Shown here in pieces: positions 17,488 to 25,833 of a stretch of 39,686 bases of DNA. Source of the stretch: Treponema sp. (lineage in GTDB: Bacteria > Spirochaetota > Spirochaetia > Treponematales > Breznakiellaceae); NCBI GenBank assembly GCA_031257195.1, contig JAIRPD010000026.1, positions 1-39,686 on the forward strand. Direction: 5' to 3'. Both the position numbers and the translations under genes were made by a program. Numbering within the stretch: position 1 is the first letter of the stretch; each line of letters begins with the position of its first letter. The notes beneath the pieces are model-generated. The model was not told the origin of the DNA and did not search any database. It saw nothing but the letters and a program-made list of their open reading frames with translations.

Positions 17488-18437
17488 TGAAAGTAACCTA
17501 CACAACGCGCCCGGTTTACGCCGCGGCACTAAGCCTGATCATCCCGGCGCTCCTTTTGGGGGCCTGTAAAAAGGACAAGGCCGGGCCCGGCGACATCCAG
17601 GACACGCCGGTGTTCGCGGTGAATACCAGTACCGCCGTCCAGGGACAAATCTGGGACTACATCGCCCTTTCGGGGGATATTATCGCCGGTTCCACCGTGG
17701 ACGTATACTCCGACGTGGCGGGCCGGGTTACCCGGGTCTATGTGGAAGTGGGCCGCCGGGTTGCCCGGGGAGCCGCCATCGCCGCGGTGGACCCCAGCAA
17801 GCCGGGGATGATCTTCATTCCCGGCGTGGCGGCGGCGCCTATCGCCGGGACCGTGGTAGCCCTGCCGGCCCAGGTGGGGGCCACGGTAAGCCAGACGGTG
17901 CCCCTGGCCCGGATTTCCGGGGGCAGCGCCCTGGAAATAAAACTCTACGTGGCGGAACGGTTTATCTCCAAGGTGGCGCTAAACCAGCCCTGCGAAATTT
18001 CCCTGGACGCCTGGCCCGGCGAGACCTTCCGGGGGGCCGTTACCGAAGTAAGCCCCGTGGTGGATCCCGCCTCCCGGACTATGGAGGTCAAGGTCAACGT
18101 AAACAACCAGGGAAACAAGCTTAAGGAGGGAATGTTCGCCAAGGTACGGATCATCACGGAGCAAAAGGAAAATATCGTAAAAATTCCCGCCTCCGCCCTG
18201 ATCCGCCGTTTTGGGGAAACCTACATATTTGTGGCGGGAACGGATCCCGCCGATCCCGCCTTCCAGGCCGCCAAAAAACGGATCGTTAAACCGGGGATCA
18301 TGATCGACGGGGCCCTGGAAATAGAAGAGGGCCTGCGGGCCGGGGAGGAATTTGTCATTAAAGGGCAGACCCTGCTTAACGATGGCTCCCGGATCAACAT
18401 AATCGAAAGAACGCCGCCCTTAAGCGCGGAACGTTAG
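17487..18437 (+). CDS. RND efflux periplasmic adaptor lipoprotein, hairpin-less (BesA-like)
   Basis: A 316-residue lipoprotein: the lipobox LLGAC puts the lipidated Cys near residue 27. Beta-barrel and lipoyl segments are visible (DVYSDVAGRVTRVYVEVGRRVARGAAIAAV and AAPIAGTVVALPAQVGATVSQTVPLARI). The two lipoyl halves are joined by only about a dozen residues, so the long alpha-hairpin of AcrA or MacA is absent. Borrelia BesA is known to lack this hairpin, so this appears to be a spirochete-type adaptor that must contact TolC differently. ATG overlaps the tolC-like stop (TAATG), with GGAGG upstream. It is followed after 8 bases by the pump gene. Confidence 0.87.
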   Translation: MKVTYTTRPVYAAALSLIIPALLLGACKKDKAGPGDIQDTPVFAVNTSTAVQGQIWDYIALSGDIIAGSTVDVYSDVAGRVTRVYVEVGRRVARGAAIAAVDPSKPGMIFIPGVAAAPIAGTVVALPAQVGATVSQTVPLARISGGSALEIKLYVAERFISKVALNQPCEISLDAWPGETFRGAVTEVSPVVDPASRTMEVKVNVNNQGNKLKEGMFAKVRIITEQKENIVKIPASALIRRFGETYIFVAGTDPADPAFQAAKKRIVKPGIMIDGALEIEEGLRAGEEFVIKGQTLLNDGSRINIIERTPPLSAER

Positions 18438-18445
18438 GGGGTGGT

Positions 18446-21400
18446 ATGAGCGTCGCCAGAACGGTAGTCAACAGGCCTACCACGGTTTTTATTATTTTTC
18501 TTTTGCTTATTGGTTTGGGTTTCTTTGCCCTGGTAAACCTGCCCATTGACCTGTACCCGGACATTACCTTTCCCATGGTGGTGGTTTATACGAGCTACAC
18601 CGGGGCGGGGCCGGAAGAGGTGGAACGTTCCGTGACGAGGGTACTGGAGGCGGCCCTCTCAAGTGTCTCCAACCTGGAAAAAATCCGGTCCACTTCAAAC
18701 AAGGGTTCCGGCATGGTCATCATGGAATTTACCTATGGCACGGACCTGGCGGAGGCGTCCAACTCGATCCGGGACGCGCTGGAACGGGTTCGGAACGCCC
18801 TGCCCACCAGCGCGGACACCCCGCTGATCTTCAAGCTGGATCCCTCCATGATGCCGATCATGGGCCTGGTGGCCATGGGGAACCGGACCTCGGAAGAAAT
18901 TCGGGAACTGGCGGATGACACCATCGTTCCCCGGATCGAGCAGACCCCCGGGGTGGCCACCGCCTCAATCATGGGGGGGCGGGAAAAGGTTATCCGGGTG
19001 GAGATTCCCCAGACCCGGCTGGAAGCCTACGGCCTTACGGTAACCCAAATTCAGCAGATGCTGGCGGCCCAAAACGCCCAGGTGGCGGCGGGAAACATTA
19101 CCGAAAACGGCCTGTCCTATATTCTTACCACCATGGGGGAATACAAATCGCTGGAAGAAATTCGCAGTACGGTGGTGTCCTACAAGGGCGGCGGGATCAG
19201 TTTAACCGGGGCCTCCGCCGGTCAGGCGGCGTTACCCCGGAGCGTGTACCTCCGGGACCTGGCGGATGTGTACGAGGGCTACCGGGACGAAACCAGCACG
19301 GCCTATGTAAACGGCAAGCCGGCGGTGATGCTGATGGTCCAGAAACAGAGTGGAAAAAATTCTGTCCAGACCGCCAGGGACCTTCGGGCCCGGCTTAAAC
19401 AGATAAACAAGGAACTGCCCGGCGACATCAGCATTACCGAAGTGTTTAACACCACGGATATAATTGAAAACTCCCTTAACCAGGTGGTATCCACCGGCGT
19501 AAGCGGGGCGGTCCTGGCGGTGCTGGTGCTGTTCCTCTTTCTCCGTTCCATCATGCCCACGCTGATCATCGGAATCAGCATCCCCGTGTCGATCATCATT
19601 ACCATCATGCTGATGTACTTCGCGGGGCTGACCTTGAACGTGATGACCATGGCGGGGCTGGTGCTGGGCATAGGGATGCTGGTGGACAATTCCATCGTTA
19701 TCCTGGAAAACATTTACCATTACCGGGAAAAGGGGGCCAAGCTGGGGCCCGCGGCGGTGCTGGGCACATCGGAGATGATCGTGGCCATCACCGCCTCTAC
19801 CTTGACCACCCTCTGCGTGTTCGCCCCCCTGGTCATGTTCAAGAGCCTTTTGGAAATGGCCGGTGAAATGTTCGCCGGCCTGGCCTTTACGGTGGTTATC
19901 TCCCTGGCCATCTCCCTTTTTACCGCCATGTTCCTGGTGCCGGTATTGTCAAGCCACTATTTTCCCCTGGTTACCCGGAAGCAAAAACCCCTAACGGGCC
20001 CCCTGGCGGCGCTGGATCGGGTCTTCGCGAACTTCTTCGCCTGGCTCGACGATTCCTACCGCCGGGCGGTCCGCCGGGTGCTTAAGCATAAATTGATCGT
20101 GATCCTGTTCCTGGTGGTCCTGTTTGCCGGCAGTATCGTCATGGTCCCCTGGATCGGCTGGGTCTTTATGCCCCAGCAGGACGAGGATACCGTGCAAATA
20201 AGCGTTACCCTCCCCATGGGAACACCCCTGCAGGAAACCGAGTCGATCATGCAGCAGTTAAGGCTTCTGGTGGAACGGGAAGTTAAGGGCTACAAGGATA
20301 TCGCCCTCATGGCCGGCGGGGGGGGAATGTTCTCCAGCGGGGGCAGTAATTCCGGAACCTTGTATATCACCCTTCCTCCCTTTAAGGAACGAATAGACAG
20401 CGCCAACCAGATCAAGGATAAGCTGCGTCTCCACTTTAACGATTTTCCCGGCGTGTCCTTCTCTTTCGGCGGCGGTATGGGCATGGGCATGGGCAGCAGC
20501 AATCCCGTGGATATTATGCTGCGGACCGACGACCTCGTCAAAGGCAAGGCCCTGGGGGAACGGATGGCCGCCCTGCTTAAGGAACGGATACCGGAAATCA
20601 CCGAGCCCGAGGTGGACCTTAAAGACGGGCTTCCCCAGATAGAGATCAACATTGACCGGGAACGGATGTACGCCCTGGGGCTGAACGCCTATACCGTGGG
20701 GAACGAAATCAAGGCCGCGGTGGACGGCGTTACCGCCACCAAATACAAAACCGGGGGCCACGACTACGACATCCTCCTGATCCTCGCGGAGGCGGACCGC
20801 AGCACCCGGCCCGCCCTGGACCAGATATTTATCAACAGCCAGGTGGCGGGGGGCAGGATTCCCCTTTCCAATTTCGCTTCCTACGAGGAGGGCACGGGCC
20901 CCCTGACCATACGCCGGGAAAACCAAAGCCGGATCATCCACGTTACCGCCGGGGCGAAGATGGGGACCAAGATCAACGCTCTGCAAGAGCGGGTGCAAAG
21001 CCTTATCACCGCGGAAATCCCCGTGGAAGAGGACGTGATCATCGAGTACGGGGGGGACAACTCGGAGATGATCAAGATGTTCACCCGGTTTATCTTTATC
21101 TGTGTGGTGGCGATCTTCCTGGTCTTTGGGGTCATGGCGAGTCTCTTTGAATCCTTTAAAGACCCCTTTATCATCATCTTTACCATTCCGCTTTCCTTTA
21201 TAGGGATTGTGCTGATCTACCTGATCACCGGGACCGTGTTTAACGTCCTCACCGCCGTGGGGCTTCTGGTACTGGTGGGGGTTATCGTCAACAACGGTAT
21301 TGTCCTGGTGGACTACACCAACCTGCTGCGTAAACGGGGTTACGGCCTGGTGGAAGCCTGCGTGGAAGCCGCGGGGAACCGGCTGCGGCCTATCCTCATG

Positions 21401-21709
21401 TCCACCCTGACAACCATCCTGGGCCTTGTGCCCATGGCCTTCTTCCCCGGAGAGGGTTCAGAGATAGTCGCCCCCATCGGCAAGACCGTCCTGGGGGGCC
21501 TTACCTTTGGTACCTTTATGACCCTGTTCCTCATGCCCACCATCTATGTCATTATAAACAGAAGGGACGATGAACGGCGGGCCCGGGCGGAAGCCCGGCG
21601 GGAGGCCATCGCCGCGGGGCTGAGAGGCAGGGCCCTGAAAGAAGAACTGAGACACGCCGGCCCGGCGAAAACGACAAACAAAACGGAGGAAAGCCATGCT
21701 GAGGGTTGA
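18446..21709 (+). CDS. RND family efflux pump, inner-membrane subunit
   Basis: A 1087-residue protein with classic RND architecture: helix 1 (RPTTVFIIFLLLIGLGFFALVNL), a large periplasmic loop, helices 2-6, helix 7, a second large loop, and helices 8-12. The relay motif in helix 4 reads GIGMLVDNSIVILENIYHY, with Asp followed by Asn instead of the AcrB Asp-Asp pair. Helix 10 has VGVIVNNGIVLVDYTN, lacking the AcrB Lys. Both are usual in the non-AcrB HAE branch but imply a different proton-relay layout. The C-terminal tail is Arg-rich and cytoplasmic. Drugs, bile-like compounds or lipids are possible substrates. It is co-transcribed with adaptor and TolC-like genes and repressed by the double TetR protein (inferred). 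Confidence 0.93.
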   Translation: MSVARTVVNRPTTVFIIFLLLIGLGFFALVNLPIDLYPDITFPMVVVYTSYTGAGPEEVERSVTRVLEAALSSVSNLEKIRSTSNKGSGMVIMEFTYGTDLAEASNSIRDALERVRNALPTSADTPLIFKLDPSMMPIMGLVAMGNRTSEEIRELADDTIVPRIEQTPGVATASIMGGREKVIRVEIPQTRLEAYGLTVTQIQQMLAAQNAQVAAGNITENGLSYILTTMGEYKSLEEIRSTVVSYKGGGISLTGASAGQAALPRSVYLRDLADVYEGYRDETSTAYVNGKPAVMLMVQKQSGKNSVQTARDLRARLKQINKELPGDISITEVFNTTDIIENSLNQVVSTGVSGAVLAVLVLFLFLRSIMPTLIIGISIPVSIIITIMLMYFAGLTLNVMTMAGLVLGIGMLVDNSIVILENIYHYREKGAKLGPAAVLGTSEMIVAITASTLTTLCVFAPLVMFKSLLEMAGEMFAGLAFTVVISLAISLFTAMFLVPVLSSHYFPLVTRKQKPLTGPLAALDRVFANFFAWLDDSYRRAVRRVLKHKLIVILFLVVLFAGSIVMVPWIGWVFMPQQDEDTVQISVTLPMGTPLQETESIMQQLRLLVEREVKGYKDIALMAGGGGMFSSGGSNSGTLYITLPPFKERIDSANQIKDKLRLHFNDFPGVSFSFGGGMGMGMGSSNPVDIMLRTDDLVKGKALGERMAALLKERIPEITEPEVDLKDGLPQIEINIDRERMYALGLNAYTVGNEIKAAVDGVTATKYKTGGHDYDILLILAEADRSTRPALDQIFINSQVAGGRIPLSNFASYEEGTGPLTIRRENQSRIIHVTAGAKMGTKINALQERVQSLITAEIPVEEDVIIEYGGDNSEMIKMFTRFIFICVVAIFLVFGVMASLFESFKDPFIIIFTIPLSFIGIVLIYLITGTVFNVLTAVGLLVLVGVIVNNGIVLVDYTNLLRKRGYGLVEACVEAAGNRLRPILMSTLTTILGLVPMAFFPGEGSEIVAPIGKTVLGGLTFGTFMTLFLMPTIYVIINRRDDERRARAEARREAIAAGLRGRALKEELRHAGPAKTTNKTEESHAEG

Positions 21710-21971
21710 AATTGTCGCCAACCATTCGGTGGAAGAAAATGTCCTGGAAGCCCTAAAAGACCACCAGGCGGGTAAGTTTTACACCCTCTACCCCAACGTA
21801 ATGGGGGTGGGGACTTCCGGCCCCCGGATGGGAGACGCCGTCTGGCCGGAAGAAAACTTCGCCCTGGTGGTCTGGTGCGAGGAAGAGGAGGCCCGGGCCA
21901 TTGTCCGGGCGGTGGAGGACGTGAAGAAACGTTTCCCCGATGAGGGGATCAAGGTTTTTGGGGTGGATTGA
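21696..21971 (+). CDS. PII-like transporter-associated protein (PG0541-like)
   Basis: A 91-residue protein (MLRVEIVANHSVEENVLEAL ... FALVVWCEEEEARAIVRAVEDVKKRFPDEGIKVFGVD) with the beta-alpha-beta ferredoxin-like pattern of PII-related proteins. It resembles the small proteins often encoded after RND pumps in Bacteroidetes and spirochetes. The ATG lies inside the last codons of the pump gene (14-base overlap), with GGAGG just upstream, so translation is coupled. It may bind the pump or sense a ligand; its function is not established. Its 3' end overlaps the convergent ABC ATPase gene by 23 bases. Confidence 0.75.
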   Translation: MLRVEIVANHSVEENVLEALKDHQAGKFYTLYPNVMGVGTSGPRMGDAVWPEENFALVVWCEEEEARAIVRAVEDVKKRFPDEGIKVFGVD

Positions 21972-22746
21972 TCGCCCCGGGCTGTCCCGCGGTATCCAGG
22001 GGCCGGCTCACTTTCGCCAGGAACGCCCGGGTCCGTTCCTTTCGCGGCCTGTCGATTACCTCGGCGGCGGGGCCCTCCTCGATAAAGCCGCCCAGGTCCA
22101 TAAAAAGAACCCGGTCCGCCACCTCCCGCGCGAAAGGAATTTCGTGGGTTACAATCACCATGGTCATGTTTTCCGCCGCCAGGTCCCGGATAACCCTTAA
22201 AATGTCCCCCGTCAGTTCCGGGTCCAGGGCGCTGGTGGGCTCGTCAAAAAAGAGGATCTCCGGGTCCAGGGCCAGGGCCCGGGCGATGGAAACCCGCTGC
22301 TGCTGACCCCCGGAAAGCTCGCAGGGGTAGGAGCGGGCCTTGTCCACAAGCCCCATCTTTTCAAGGAGAAGGAAAGCCCGCCTTTCCGCCTCCGCCCTGC
22401 CGCGGTGAAGCACCTCCACCTGGGCTTCGGTAATGTTGCGGGTTACCGAAAAATGGGGAAAGAGGTTGAAGTTCTGAAACACCAGCCCCACCTTGAGGCA
22501 CATCTCCCGCAGCTCGTCCCCGGGGGCGTAGACCCCGTCCCGGAGCATATCCCTTCCACACAGGCTGATATCGCCGCCGTCCGCCAGTTCCAGGCGGGTA
22601 ACGCAGCGGAGCAAGGTTGACTTCCCCGACCCGGAGGGGCCAATGATCGCCACCACCTCTCCCTGGTTTACGGTAAAGGAAATATCCCGCAAAACCTTGA
22701 GGGGGCCAAAGGATTTTGAAAGCCCCCGGACAGAAATCACTTCCAC
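21949..22746 (-). CDS. Polar amino-acid ABC transporter, ATP-binding protein
   Basis: A 265-residue ATPase of the GlnQ/HisP group: Walker A GPSGSGKSTLLRC, Q-loop GLVFQNFNLFPHFSV, signature LSGGQQQR, Walker B ILFFDEPTSALDPE, switch His in VIVTHE. The start is GTG at 22746 with GGGAGG 5 bases upstream. It is the last gene of a binding protein, permease, ATPase cluster. It powers uptake of an amino acid or related compound. The C-terminal 20 residues are variable and lie partly in the tail-to-tail overlap with the PII-like gene. Confidence 0.93.
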   Translation of the reverse strand: MEVISVRGLSKSFGPLKVLRDISFTVNQGEVVAIIGPSGSGKSTLLRCVTRLELADGGDISLCGRDMLRDGVYAPGDELREMCLKVGLVFQNFNLFPHFSVTRNITEAQVEVLHRGRAEAERRAFLLLEKMGLVDKARSYPCELSGGQQQRVSIARALALDPEILFFDEPTSALDPELTGDILRVIRDLAAENMTMVIVTHEIPFAREVADRVLFMDLGGFIEEGPAAEVIDRPRKERTRAFLAKVSRPLDTAGQPGAINPPQKP

Positions 22747-22780
22747 GCGCGCCTCCCGGCCGTTCCCCCGGACATAAACT

Positions 22781-23482
22781 TTACGAATAATACGAGAACT
22801 TTTTCTCGGCCCTGGTAAAAGCCAGGGTTACGGCCCAGTTCATGATCAAATAAAACAACCCGGCGACAAAAATCGGCATGGTGGAAAATTCCCTGGACGC
22901 GGCGTTCCGGGCGGCGTGAAACAGTTCCGCCACCCCGATCACCTGGGCCAGGGCGGTATCCTTTACCAGGGTGATAAACTCGTTCCCCGAAGCGGGAAGG
23001 ATCCGCTTTACCACCTGGGGAAGGATGATCCGCAGAAAGGTCTTGCGCCGGGTAAAACCCAAAACCTGGGCCGCCTCATACTGCCCCCGGGGAATCGACT
23101 CAATGCCGCCCCGGTAGATTTCCGCGAAATACGCGGCGTAGTTCAGGGAAAAGGCGATGATCACCGCGACAAACCGGTCATAGGACAACACAAAGCGCAG
23201 GGCCTCCCAAAAACCCCCGGCGCGGATCACCTCCCCCAGGCGGCTTTCCAAAAACGCGTAAAGGTACTTGGGGGCAAAGTAAATAAAGATAAGCTGAAGG
23301 ATCAGCGGCGTTCCCCGGGCGATCAGCAGGTAAAAACCAACCGGCCCGCGGACAAGGGGATTCCTGGACATCCGCCCAAAGGTAACCGGCAGCGCCAGGG
23401 GGATGGAGAACAGCAGGGTTAGAAAAAACACCCGGGCCGAAATCACCGCCCCCTTAAGCATAAAGCCGATCATGTTAAGCAT
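22781..23482 (-). CDS. Polar amino-acid ABC transporter, permease
   Basis: A 233-residue membrane protein with about five helices and the HEQ-type permease signature: RGTPLILQLIFIYF near residue 55 and the EAA loop YEAAQVLGFTRRKTFLRIILPQVVKRILPA. These are the features of HisM/GlnP-like permeases of the polar amino-acid uptake family. One permease gene implies a homodimer. GGAGGGGG precedes the ATG by about 4 bases. It lies 27 bases downstream of the binding-protein gene and 34 bases upstream of the ATPase gene, so a single transcript is likely. Confidence 0.92.
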   Translation of the reverse strand: MLNMIGFMLKGAVISARVFFLTLLFSIPLALPVTFGRMSRNPLVRGPVGFYLLIARGTPLILQLIFIYFAPKYLYAFLESRLGEVIRAGGFWEALRFVLSYDRFVAVIIAFSLNYAAYFAEIYRGGIESIPRGQYEAAQVLGFTRRKTFLRIILPQVVKRILPASGNEFITLVKDTALAQVIGVAELFHAARNAASREFSTMPIFVAGLFYLIMNWAVTLAFTRAEKKFSYYS

Positions 23483-23509
23483 CGATCCCCCTCCGGTCCG
23501 CGGCGCCGC

Positions 23510-24334
23510 CTACTTCCCGATAATCGAAATATCCGCGCCCAGCCACTGGGTGGAAATCCTGGCCACCGTACCGTCCCCGGCCATTTCCAGCAGGGTCTCC
23601 CATACCTTGTTTACCAGGGCGGTCTCCCCCTTTCGGAAGCCCACGCCGAATTCCTCCTCCCCCAGGGTTTCACCCAGTATGCGAAAATCCTTGCCCGACC
23701 GGTTGATGTTGTCGTTGGCCACCACCAGATCGATCACCACCGCGTCGACGCCGCCCACATCCAGGTCCATCAGGGCCGTAAGAAAATCCTTGTACTCCAC
23801 CACCTCCGTCAGGCTTGCCTTAAAATCCGGGGCGTCCTCAATCGCGTCCACCGAGGAGGAACCCGCCTGGGTGCCCGCCTTTTTTCCCGCCAGATCCGCC
23901 AGGGTTTGAACCGGGGAGTTCCCCTTCACCACCACCACCTGGGCGTTTTTCAGGTACGGCGGGGTATAGAGTATGTTTTGCCGCCGCTCCTCGGTGATCG
24001 TAAAACCATTCCAGATACAGTCGATATTTTTGGTATTCAGCTCCTGTTCCTTGGCGTCCCAGTCAATGGGCTGGAGAACCAGCTCCACCCCCATCCGCCT
24101 CGCGGCCTCCTTCGCCAAATCCACATCGTACCCCACAATCTCGTTCCGCTCGTCCCGGAAACCCATGGGCGGGAAAGAATCATCCAAACCCAGGATCAGC
24201 TTCTTCCGTTCCAGAATATAGGTCAGGGACCCGTCCCCGCCGCCGGACGCTGGGGGGGCTTTTTTCCCGCACCCCAGAAAAAGGGCGCTTCCCGCGGCAA
24301 GGGCGGCGGCTAGTATGACAACAACTTTTCTCAT
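23510..24334 (-). CDS. Polar amino-acid ABC transporter, substrate-binding lipoprotein
   Basis: About 274 residues. The lipoprotein signal MRKVVVILAAALAAGSALFLGC gives a lipidated Cys. The SBP_bac_3 fold is clear: LILGLDDSFPPMGFRDERNEIVGYDVDLAKEAARRMGV, IDCIWNGFTITEERRQNILYTPPYL, GTQAGSSSVDAI. The Arg in TEERR normally binds the ligand carboxylate. ATG 24334 is chosen over the frame start at 24364 because GGAGG lies 8 bases before it and the upstream codons fall in the promoter. The specificity (cationic, cystine-like or other) cannot be fixed from sequence. It is divergent from a CntK-like racemase gene. Confidence 0.9.
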   Translation of the reverse strand: MRKVVVILAAALAAGSALFLGCGKKAPPASGGGDGSLTYILERKKLILGLDDSFPPMGFRDERNEIVGYDVDLAKEAARRMGVELVLQPIDWDAKEQELNTKNIDCIWNGFTITEERRQNILYTPPYLKNAQVVVVKGNSPVQTLADLAGKKAGTQAGSSSVDAIEDAPDFKASLTEVVEYKDFLTALMDLDVGGVDAVVIDLVVANDNINRSGKDFRILGETLGEEEFGVGFRKGETALVNKVWETLLEMAGDGTVARISTQWLGADISIIGK

Positions 24335-24354
24335 TTCTATTCCTCCTGCCCTTG

Positions 24355-24383
24355 GGTATACCATTTATTGGTAAAAATGTAAA
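24355..24383 (-). promoter_or_regulatory. Promoter of the amino-acid ABC operon, with inverted repeat
   Basis: Minus strand: -35 TTTACA (24383-24378), 17-base spacer, -10 TATACC (24360-24355). Within it TACCA (24359-24363) and TGGTA (24369-24373) form a small inverted repeat that could be an operator. Confidence 0.6.
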
Positions 24384-24411
24384 CTTAGAGCCGCCCTGGG
24401 AGGACGCGCGG

Positions 24412-25269
24412 GTGGAAACATACGAACTGGTGCTGGCCGATCCGGCGAAAAACATTACCCTCCTGGTCCTTACGCCGGTTCCGGCGGAGGATCGGGCCGC
24501 GGTGGCGGTAAAACTGCTGGCCCATCCCTCCCTCCGGGCCGAACAGGCGGGCTTTGCCGTCCCTCCCCATTCAAAAAACGCGCTGGGCCGCCTGGAGATG
24601 ATGGGGGGCGAGTTCTGCGGCAACGCCGCCCGGAGCTTTGGCCTCTATATGGCGCGCGCCGCGGGCCTTCGGAACCGGCGCGGCTCCCCCGGTCAGGCCC
24701 AGCGGGTCTTGGTTGAATGTTCCGGCGCGGAAAACCCCGTGCCGGTCCGGGTCAACCTGGAAACCGGCTGGGCCGAGGCGGAAATCCCCCCGCCCCTGTA
24801 TACGCGTTCCCTGGCGTGGGAGGGCAGGGTCCTGCCGGTCTGCGTGTTCCCCGGCATCACCCACCTCATCGCCCCCGGCATAGAACCCGGGGAGAAAACC
24901 TTCTTCGCCCTAAAAAGGGCGGTGGAAGCCGCGGGGCCGCCGGCCGGCGAATCCCCGGACGCCCTGGGGGTGCTGTTCCTGGAAACCCCGGAAGATCCCG
25001 GGGGGGAGGCCGCCATGACCCCCGCGGTGTATGTGTACAAGACCGGTTCCCTGGTTTTCGAGTCGAGCTGCGGCTCGGGCTCCGCGGCGGTGGGAATCTG
25101 GAAGAGCCGGGACCTGGCCGATGGGGAGGCCCGGTATCGCGTCCGCCAGCGGGGGGGGACCATCGAGGTCCGGGTGGTAAAACGGGGGGGCCTGGTGGAA
25201 ACCGCGGCCATCGGGGGGCCCGTTACCCTGCGGCCCCTCACCTTGCCCGCGGGAACATGCCGCGATTAG
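24412..25269 (+). CDS. CntK-like (DapF-fold) amino-acid racemase
   Basis: A 285-residue protein starting at GTG 24412, with GGAGG 8 bases upstream (24399-24403). The longer frame from 24352 runs through the divergent promoter. Two catalytic Cys motifs are MMGGEFCGNAARSFG (Cys about 69) and FESSCGSGSAAVGIW (Cys about 220), the paired thiols of PLP-independent racemases. Diaminopimelate epimerase has CGNG and CGTG motifs instead. The GGEFCGNA/SSCGSG pattern, with VRQRGGTIEV near the end and THLIAP in the middle, is closer to CntK, the histidine racemase of staphylopine synthesis. No opine synthase neighbours are present. Divergence from an amino-acid importer suggests handling of an imported or D-amino acid. 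Confidence 0.72.
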   Translation: METYELVLADPAKNITLLVLTPVPAEDRAAVAVKLLAHPSLRAEQAGFAVPPHSKNALGRLEMMGGEFCGNAARSFGLYMARAAGLRNRRGSPGQAQRVLVECSGAENPVPVRVNLETGWAEAEIPPPLYTRSLAWEGRVLPVCVFPGITHLIAPGIEPGEKTFFALKRAVEAAGPPAGESPDALGVLFLETPEDPGGEAAMTPAVYVYKTGSLVFESSCGSGSAAVGIWKSRDLADGEARYRVRQRGGTIEVRVVKRGGLVETAAIGGPVTLRPLTLPAGTCRD

Positions 25270-25447
25270 ACGTCCCCGGGGACACAAACCGCCCCTCCCC
25301 GCGCGAGAAATTTCCGGGCCGGAACGGCCGTTCCTGCGCCGCCGGGGTAAAATGTCCGCCCTTTGGAATTCGGGCTAAACCGCTGAAATTCCAGCTCCCC
25401 GGCCCGTCAAACTATGCCGCGGGTCTTTGTAGAGCAAGGAATTGTAT
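25270..25447. other. Intergenic region between racemase and tRNA
   Basis: No gene recognised. It includes a 12-bp palindrome GTCCCCGGGGAC (25272-25283) immediately after the racemase stop and a GGAATT/AATTCC inverted repeat at about 25362-25390. No U tract follows, so termination is uncertain. Confidence 0.4.
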
Positions 25448-25520
25448 TCGGGCAAGGCGGATTTGAACCGCCGACCTCTTGGTCCCGAACCAAGCGCGCT
25501 ACCAGCTGCGCTATTGCCCG
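25448..25520 (-). tRNA. tRNA-Pro (anticodon CGG)
   Basis: The minus strand folds as a complete cloverleaf of 73 nt: acceptor CGGGCAA/TTGCCCG (7 bp), D stem GCGC/GCGC, anticodon stem CTTGG/CCAAG with loop TTCGGGA, T stem GGCGG/CCGCC with loop TTCAAAT, and discriminator A. The anticodon is CGG, reading CCG proline codons, which are abundant in this GC-rich segment. The 3' CCA is not encoded. Confidence 0.96.
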
Positions 25521-25531
25521 ATGCGACGGTT

Positions 25532-25561
25532 AGTATACCCCGGCCGGCTCTTCCCTGTCAA
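25532..25561 (-). promoter_or_regulatory. Promoter of tRNA-Pro
   Basis: Minus strand: perfect -35 TTGACA (25561-25556), 18-base spacer, -10 TATACT (25537-25532). The -10 box lies 11 bases before the mature tRNA 5' end. Confidence 0.8.
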
Positions 25562-25655
25562 GGGAACAGTTCCCATTCACCGCCCGGAGGACCCGCCGCC
25601 CGAAACCCCGCCCCCGGCCTCCCCGTCCCCGGTCCGAGCGGCGCGGCTGTTCGGT

Positions 25656-25680
25656 CTCAAGCCCGCCTTACGGGTTTGAG
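25656..25680. repeat. Stem-loop of unknown role
   Basis: CTCAAGCCCG (25656-25665) and CGGGTTTGAG (25671-25680) form a 10-bp stem with one G-U pair and a 5-base loop. It lies 30 bases upstream of a strong terminator. No promoter for a small RNA was found. Confidence 0.45.
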
Positions 25681-25710
25681 GGGAGTTTCCCTTCCGGTGA
25701 AATTCCGCCC

Positions 25711-25749
25711 AAACGGCAAGGCCGGGTTAAACGGCTTTGCCGTTTTTTT
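25711..25749 (+). terminator. Rho-independent terminator
   Basis: AACGGCAAGGCCG (25712-25724) pairs with CGGCTTTGCCGTT (25732-25744), 12 of 13 positions, with a 7-base loop and T tract 25743-25749. Plus-strand orientation. The nearest plus-strand gene is the racemase, ending 440 bases earlier, so either its transcript is long or an unrecognised RNA ends here. Confidence 0.75.
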
Positions 25750-25833
25750 ACGCCGCGGGCGGGGGTAGCGGCCGCGAGTAGTACCGGCTTCGTTGTCCCG
25801 CCGCCGCTTGTCTGTTTCCCCGGGGGGCCCCGT

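Noticed and set aside
24412-25269. Diaminopimelate epimerase (DapF)
   Set aside because: The Cys motifs are GGEFCGNA and SSCGSG, not the CGNGARC and CGTGA motifs of DapF, so the CntK-like group was preferred.
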